The translations under genes were made by a program, and so were the position numbers. Below are positions 58,219-64,000 of a DNA stretch of 64,000 nucleotides, piece after piece (within the stretch, counting starts at the first letter, position 1; each line of letters begins with the position of its first letter). The DNA is from Lineus longissimus (lineage: Eukaryota > Nemertea > Pilidiophora > Heteronemertea > Lineidae), in NCBI RefSeq assembly GCF_910592395.1, contig NC_088325.1:3873501-3937500 (forward strand), read 5' to 3'. The notes under the pieces are model-generated. The model made no database searches and was not told the DNA's origin. It saw only the letters and a list, made by a program, of their open reading frames with translations.

Positions 58219-60075
58219 TCAACATCTGTGTCGTCTTTTTGGAGAATGGTGGTCTCTATCATTCTCAGCTTCTGTACTGGACGTCTCATCAATCCTGACT
58301 TCGTCTACAAGTACTGAGCGCACAAGTCCATCTCGGCCTTGGTAGATCTCCTCAACTCTTCCAAGCTTCCAGTCCAGCTTTCTGGAGTTGTCCTCGGCGA
58401 CTAGGACAATATCTCCTTCATGAAGGTTATCTCGAACCTCTGTCCACTTTCTCAGTTGGTTAAGCTCTGTTAGATATTCTGTGGTCCACCTATTCCAAAG
58501 CATCCTTGACATGTGCTGATGATAGGCCCATCTCTTGCTTACTGAGACAGTAGTGTGTGCTGATAACGAGGCATCAGGCAGAACTTGTAGGCTTCGGCCA
58601 ATCATCAGATGTCCCGGGGTGATAGGTGATAGATCTTCCTTGTCAGCAGAGACACTTGTCAATGGTCTGGAATTCAGCTGCGCTTCTATGTCTGTGAGCA
58701 GGGTCTGCATCTCGAGATATGTCAGGTGTGCTTTGCCAAGCACTTTCTTCAGTGGCTTCTTCATACTTTGAACCAACCTCTCATAAAAGCCGCCGTGCCA
58801 TGGTGCTCTCTCTGTTATGAATCTCCATTTGATTCCCTTCTCAGTCATTTTCTCCTTGAGTCTTTGCTTTCCATGCTTCTGTTTGTAAAGAATCCTTAGC
58901 AAAGTATCTGCTTTCTTGAAAGTTTTTGCATTATCAGAAGTAATGAAAATACATTTTCCTCTGCGATTGATCATTCGCTGTAATCCCGCCATGAATTCTT
59001 CCGTTGTGAGATCTGGTGTAAGTTCAAGATGAACTCCCCTCGACACCATGCATGTGAATATCAATATGTATGCCTTAGTGGTTTCTTCTCCTGACTTGAT
59101 GTACAATGGTCCTGCATAGTCTAATCCTATGTGGGTGAAAGGTAAGCTCATGCTCACTCTTTCAACAGGCAATGGCGCCATCTTTTGCTGAATCTCATCT
59201 GGATCTTTGCAAGCCTTGCACTTGTGAAGGATGCGTCTCACTTCCTGTCTCCCATGAATAAGCCAGCACTTGTTTCGCAAGAAAGCCAGGGTTAGAGCTG
59301 GTCCTGTGTGCAGGTTAATCTGGTGGTAGTGCAGAACTAACTTATCCACAAATCGGTTGTGAGCAGGCAAGATAGTGGGGTGCTGAGTCTCCTCTGGCAA
59401 TGGGGCATAATGAAGACGACATCCGACTCGCATCACTTGGTCCTTCTTGTCCAATGGAGCCAGTTTGCTCTCTTTGGTAACTAGTCGCCCAGCTTTCAAT
59501 TCCTCAATTTCCTTCTGATACTTGAGGGATTGAGCCCATCTGATCCAATGTAGCTCCTCCTGACGTCTGTCATTGGGAGTTGTTTCTGGAATGGTTTCCT
59601 CACTGTCAGTGTCTTTGTTAGTTTCCTTGTCTCGATCTCTCCCCTCGTTTCTAGACTTATGGATCCTGATCCAACTCCTCACTCGGCTCATTACTCTGAT
59701 GAACTTCTGGTATGATGAGAATTTCTCAATGTACTTCTCAGCTGCTACAATATCCGTCTTGGCAACAGCACCAATACCAATCTGGCGAAGTTTGGGCTTG
59801 GCTTTTGTGTCGGTAACTTTCTCATCCTCTGTATCCTTGCTCTTCTCTTGTTCTGGCCACTGTTCTTCACCTTCTGTCAGAAAGGATGGACCATTCCACC
59901 ACAATGAAGATTCAACCAGATTCTCTGCAGTGAGTCCTCGGGAACAAAGATCCGCAGGGTTCCATTTTCCTGGAACGTGTCTCCAGTTGCAGGGTGGCAC
60001 CAAGTCCTGAATCTCAGCTACCCTGTTTGCAACGAATGTTTGCCAATGATATGGTGGCTTGCTCAGCCAGTGCAT
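58219..60075 (-). pseudogene. pol: BEL/Pao pol: end of RNase H region and integrase, 618-codon open frame
   Basis: The N-terminal about 80 residues finish the RNase H region (ending VPGKWNPADLCSRG). A zinc-binding HHCC module follows (HYHQINLHTGP...CKACK). The DDE core is intact: GLDYAGPL, SDNAKTF and GGFYERLV hold the two Asp and the Glu. The C-terminal domain (LWNRWTTEYLTELNQLRKW, GDIVLV, GRVEEIYQGRDG) is the DUF5641-type tail of BEL integrases. The frame is open and appears recently active, but it is cut off from gag by the deletion and frameshift upstream, so it is part of a broken element. Confidence 0.85.
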
Positions 60076-60371
60076 GACAACCTTGGAATCAGTCCAGCAA
60101 TTAACTGCAACAACTGGAACTTGAGCTCTCTCTCCACGGACTTTGCCAATCTCGCTGTCACAAGGGACGCCATAAGCTCCAGTTCAGGGATGCTCCTCCT
60201 TTTTTCCAGGGGTGCTACTCTGGTTTTTGAGCTGAGCAGAACAACGTGTCTTCTACCAGTCGAATATTGGCTAACTAAATAGACCACTCCTCCGTAAGAT
60301 GACTCACATGCATCTCCAAAGCCACGTAGATAATAAACTGGATCCTGGAAATCATCAGGCACAAGACATCT
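60063..60371 (-). pseudogene. BEL/Pao RNase H region fragment, frame-shifted
   Basis: The frame encodes a recognisable BEL RNase H start (YYLRGFGDACESSYGGVVYL and SIPELELMASLVTARLAKSV). It continues into the integrase frame only after a one-base shift between about 60075 and 60150, where the homologous CWTDSKVVMHW segment is found in the other frame. The 5' side ends at the LINE insertion. Confidence 0.75.
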
Positions 60372-60532
60372 GGACACTAACACCCGCAACAGCTCCACCG
60401 TCAGCGAGTTCAAAAGAAGATTAAAAACCAAACTATTTGAACAGTGTTTTTGTTAAGTGCAGCTGAGCAATTTTTCTAATTGGATTTTGTGCTATATAAA
60501 TGCTATTTGTATGTATGTATGTATGTATGTAT
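60372..60532 (+). mobile_element. 5'-truncated LINE fragment with (TATG)n tail
   Basis: About 161 bp interrupts a conserved pol segment. On the plus strand it encodes the end of a non-LTR reverse-transcriptase frame (VSEFKRRLKTKLFEQCF, then stop). A short 3' UTR with GTGCTATATAAATGCTATT follows and it ends in (TATG)n at 60508-60531. No clear target-site duplication is visible. A similar tail (AAGCGCTATAAAAATGC followed by AT-rich repeats) at 47994-48040 suggests more copies of this family. Confidence 0.65.
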
Positions 60533-60690
60533 TGGTATCTTGATGCTATCCAGTAGTGTCACTTCTGTTTTCCAGCGTCTCCACTCCTCCTCTATCTCTG
60601 ATGGTAGTGCATCATCCCATCCTCCAGTTGTGACCCAGGATTGCTGGAAAATTTGATTGGCCTTGAGTACAAAGGGCGATAGCAATTCCT
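60533..60690 (-). pseudogene. Remnant of the BEL/Pao Pao domain
   Basis: About 50 residues (LLSPFVLKANQIFQQSW, GGWDDALP, EEEWRRWKTEV) match the segment that normally follows the reverse transcriptase in BEL/Pao pol. It starts within the last codons of the gag frame in another reading phase, marking the deletion point, and ends at the LINE insertion. Confidence 0.75.
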
Positions 60691-62274
60691 CGTCTCTAAC
60701 TTCGCCATGCCTGTCTGCAACAGTACATCACCATCTGTCTCTCTGGCTTTCACGAAGTAGTGTGGCGATCTCACAGTCTCAGGCTTGCTACCGTCTCCAC
60801 TGGCTTCTGTTCGGCTCGATGTCTGCTGGCTGCTCCCAGAGTTGCTTGCTTCTGGCTTGTCAAAATGTAGAAGTGTGTGGTGCTTCTTTGAACAATTTCT
60901 ACAACTAGATGACCGACAGGCATCCACAAAGTGAGTAGTCCGCAAACAGTTGAAGCATGCCTTGGAAGCTTTTACTTTCTCCACTCGTTCTGACACGGGC
61001 ATCGATTTCACTGTCGGACAACTTGATGCATAATGGCGAAGTCCACAGAAAATCCAGGGTTCCTGTGCTTCTTTGGATTTAGCAGGCGTCTTTTGAGAGA
61101 TCTGTAATGCATGTGCCGTCGGCTTCTTGGATTCCTTGGACATCTTCCAGTAATCCGTTGTTACAGATTTCCTTTTCTCATTCACCTTCTCTGGTTTTTC
61201 TTGTTTACTCGGTTCCGTTCGTCTTGCAACCTTGACAGCGTCTTGCAGCTTCTCCAAAAGTGTGTCGAACCGGATTGGTAGATCTGATGTCCTCGACATT
61301 GCCTTCTCCTCTCTGATTGTCTCTGCATCCCATTTCTTCAGAAGTCCCTTCGGAAGTTTGGGGCGTACAAGTGCTGTAAATATCCAGCTTGCTCTGTTGA
61401 CGTGGTTGTCCTCTGATGTGCGTTTCATGATGTAATTCCAATTAGAAGTTAGAGAGTTGAAGATGGAATCCAAATCCTTTGCTGTGGGAGTAGTGACAGC
61501 AGACACAGCAGCAATCTCATTCACTGCCTTCTGGATCTTCGACAACACATCTCCATAACGATTCTCCAAAAACTCAAGGATGTCATTTGAACTTGGATCC
61601 TTTAATCCACTGATGAGTTTGGAAACCTCTCCATCAACTAAGGATATCACGATGTGCGTTTTCTCAACTTCACTGTACCCTGGTTTCTCCAATTCCGTCT
61701 CTACCAGCTGCTTCCATTGATCAAATAGTTCAATGTCCCCTTTAAACTTTGGAATCTGGATATAGCGCTTTTTATGAGCAAGAGTCCCCAATATCCTTTC
61801 CAATTGATCTGCTGAAATGCCAGTTTGAACGGATTGCAGTGTCTCCTTCATAGCGGTGGCAAAGTGTTCTGGTGTGAAGGTATCATTCGACTTCTCTGAC
61901 GGAGTGCGCCTTTCCTTGTCTGCGTCTGCTTGCAGTTGTTGAACTTTGGCAGAGATGTCATAGTACTGGGTGCGGTACTTCTCTTCCGACTCAGTTTCGG
62001 CTCTCAATGCTTCTTCAGTAAGCTTCCCAAAATCAGGATGGAAGTCCACCTCAGTCTGCACATCCTTCAATTCACCGTAGATGGCATTGAGCTCCTCCAT
62101 TGCGTTAGCAGTCTTTTTCACTGCTGTTTCAAACTGCCTAACATTATCTGCCCTTTCCAACAATGTAGCAGCTTCCCTGTAAAATCTAATCACAGTATTC
62201 TCTTGCCGAGTATACTTCGCGCGACAGATTCTGCGTTTCTCTTGTAGAGATTGCAAAGTTGGTGGATCACCCAT
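60592..62274 (-). pseudogene. gag: BEL/Pao gag, 560-codon open frame
   Basis: It begins MGDPPTLQSLQEKRR, a typical BEL gag start. A coiled-coil N-terminal region (to about residue 150) precedes the DUF1759-like capsid part (IPKFKGDIELFDQWKQLVE, LISGL, LEFLENRYGD). Two zinc-knuckle-like modules follow (CGLRHYASSC; CFNCLRTTHFVDACRSSSC and CRNCSKKHH). The last about 30 codons are off-frame sequence beyond the internal deletion, so the natural gag-protease continuation is lost. Confidence 0.85.
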
Positions 62275-64000
62275 GTTTGCAGTGTTGACTCAAACAACTC
62301 AAACTCAGACCTCAGAGGGAGGGATATAAATAAATTATTAAACCCCTTTGAAAGTTAAGCCAATTTTGATAAATTGCCTGTGCGAATGTGACATGAACTC
62401 TTGAAACCCTGTAGCACCATAAACAGCATAGAGGGAAGCACAAGAACTTTTTAGACCCAGGTAAACTTAGATGAAACAGTTGTAAAACAGAACTTTAGGC
62501 AAGGTGTAGTTGTGAACACATGACCCATAATGCAATGCGACACTACAAAATGGCAGTATAGAAGTTGACCTGAAATGCAACTAAAATATCCACAGTTGAA
62601 TTGGCACTGCTTAACACCGTTAGGTTTAACAATAGGTGTTTAATGAACTTGTAAAGTTAGATTTAAAGTTTTACCAAGGCCTACTTGTAAGCACATCAAG
62701 GTAGCAACAACTCTTGTGTTCTACTCATGAAAGACGCAAATTTTATTTACAGTCACACTGATGTAGTAAACTTGCTACACTGTAAGGTCACTCAAAACCC
62801 CAAGTGATACTCTCAACTCAACTCAGTATGCTGGTTGTTGCACAGCAACCCTACAGCACAAACTCACTCAACTTGGTAGTAGGCATGCATCAAGGTCAAA
62901 TTACAACATGTAAACTGCAGCGCAAGTTCTCAAACTCGATTCAACGTGGTTGTTGACGTGTAGCAAAGGTCAAATTACAACCTGTACTACAGCGAAGATT
63001 CTCAAGACTAAAGTCAGTTTAAAGTCAGGAGAAAAACTCGAAGTGTGTTCACTTATCAAAGGGTTACCGTCATCCAATAATAAGCAAATTTCTCAAACTC
63101 AATGTATGGTGACTTAGTACAATCATTCACAAATCTTGACCAAGATACTCAAACTCGAACTCAGACTCATGTGGTGATTCAACTACATGCACAAAATGTA
63201 TGTTAACTTAGTACAAAAGCCTACACAAACCTAGACTAAGATACTCAAACTCAATACATACAATAAGTGTACAATGTAATACCATAGTAAAAGGCCAACT
63301 TCTATACCAAATACTGGGCAAAGATCCCAAAAATTACTCAATATCTGAAAGAGAATTCAAATATTTTTGCTGAAAGAAAGTTATATTAGTTGATGCACAT
63401 GACAACAATGCACTAAACTGGATAGTCACAGTCCTTGGGGGATGATGACTCGCTAACTCAGAAGTGTTCTTGAATCTCAAGGCGCACATTTGAAAACAGT
63501 TCAGTTCTTAGCCAAAACACAGTTCAGTTCATCAATGCAGCACGGGATACGACCCTGGACATGAAATATGAACAGCTTCGCTCTCACACACAAGATGACC
63601 TTGAAGATACTCGGATACACTGCTGGTACTCGGATGTTGAGAACATGAATGACGATGCTCAATGCTGAGAACACCCCAGTTCTCAGCTCAGGGACTAAAA
63701 AACGAAAAAACTCGTCGACACTCAGACGTTGAGAACACGATTTAAGAAACACGCTCGACATTGTAGTGTTCTCCGTCTCAGTGACTTGACGATCTTGACG
63801 AAACTCAGTGTTGGTAGGAACACATCAATCAGCAATGATACGAATTTGACAAATCCGACTGACGACGTCCAACGGACGTTGATATCACGGTTCACTGTAA
63901 ATGTCTCTTCTCAGAATATTCACACAAAGAATATTCTATACCCGATGGAGGTACAGTACAATGTTTTCAGTTCTCAAAGCCGCATCCAAAGTGCAGTAGA
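62275..64000 (-). repeat. BEL/Pao untranslated leader with degenerate tandem repeats
   Basis: Upstream of gag, about 1.7 kb without long frames contains repeated pieces such as AGATACTCAAACTC, GGTCAAATTACAAC and TGGTGAC/TTAGTACAA with a rough period near 100 bp (62810-63260). The 5' LTR and primer-binding site were not found and are presumably beyond 64000. Confidence 0.55.

Larger units (their letters stand above)
57747..64000 (-). mobile_element. BEL/Pao LTR retrotransposon, defective, running off the window
   Basis: Order on the minus strand: leader (62275-64000), gag (60592-62274), a short piece of the Pao domain, RNase H, integrase (58219-60075), a purine tract and a 3' LTR (57747-57968). 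The gene order, the gag coiled-coil plus zinc-knuckle layout and the integrase C-terminal domain identify BEL/Pao. It cannot be autonomous. Protease and most of the reverse transcriptase are deleted at about 60690, the pol frame shifts near 60075-60150, and a LINE fragment interrupts pol at 60372-60532. The 5' LTR is not in the window. It has the same orientation as the receptor gene downstream. Confidence 0.85.

Noticed and set aside
59573-60282. Plus-strand open frames over the integrase region
   Set aside because: Antisense shadows of the BEL/Pao pol frame.

Overview
This window is nuclear DNA from an animal. The evidence is GT-AG introns whose phases match across exons, signal-peptide exons, an Ig/FN3 transmembrane receptor, an intron-containing tRNA-Tyr, a BEL/Pao retroelement, and many minisatellites and dispersed repeats. 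There are no operons or bacterial-style gene packing. The AT-rich intergenic DNA, the long G/C homopolymer runs and the absence of Alu- or L1-like repeats suggest a marine invertebrate, perhaps a deuterostome. That placement is inference; no species-specific marker was recognised. All multi-exon models below were built by eye from splice consensus and phase agreement.

Left part (1-28.8 kb). A 20-bp minisatellite (575-1481) comes first. It is followed by a cluster of small, divergent, probably secreted genes or gene pieces on both strands: 2381-5170 (+), 7477-10410 (+, with a PAN/apple domain), terminal or internal exons at 13547-13708, 13810-14084 and 14294-16124 (+), 21701-21925 (-), 22833-23469 (+) and 28530-28763 (+). 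Their last exons share a loose pattern resembling the core of fibroblast growth factors (beta-trefoil): a hydrophobic strand before a Cys-containing step, then an aromatic or hydrophobic strand with a following basic or glycine-rich turn. I call them FGF-like/beta-trefoil-like only tentatively. Among them lie a convergent minus-strand gene (16363-19218) whose C-terminal half is a 65-residue repeat array carrying one RRQ(S/T)-type basophilic kinase motif per repeat, a tRNA-Tyr with a 16-nt intron (20343-20431, -), and a two-exon minus-strand gene for a small secreted cysteine-rich, Kazal-like peptide (23876-25257).

Middle part (28.8-52 kb). This part is mostly non-coding: a 45-bp and a 42-bp minisatellite with open reading frames, paired direct duplications (34.2-36.5 kb), a 2.8-kb element with about 185-bp terminal inverted repeats (38.87-41.70 kb), a decayed Tc1/mariner-type transposase tail, palindromic repeat clusters (46.5-47.0 kb), and a family of about 300-bp repeats in both orientations (47.7-51.8 kb). 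The only gene candidate is a weak two-exon secreted-protein model (37952-42503, +), whose intron holds the inverted-repeat element.

Right part (52-64 kb). A minus-strand receptor gene (52443-56791, 5' end not found) encodes an Ig domain, an FN3 domain, a short linker, a transmembrane helix and a roughly 240-residue tail. The tail has a Nck-type YDxV motif, YxN sites and a C-terminal sequence that fits the ITAM consensus (YANL-x10-YLDL). Upstream of it, in the same orientation, is a BEL/Pao LTR retrotransposon (about 57.75 kb to the window edge). It is non-functional: protease and most of the reverse transcriptase are deleted, the pol frame is shifted, and a 5'-truncated LINE fragment sits inside it.

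How the genes might work together: a tandem set of fast-diverging secreted ligand-like genes, a small inhibitor-like peptide and an ITAM-bearing Ig receptor in one neighbourhood would fit a signalling or immune locus. Nothing in the sequence proves a functional link.
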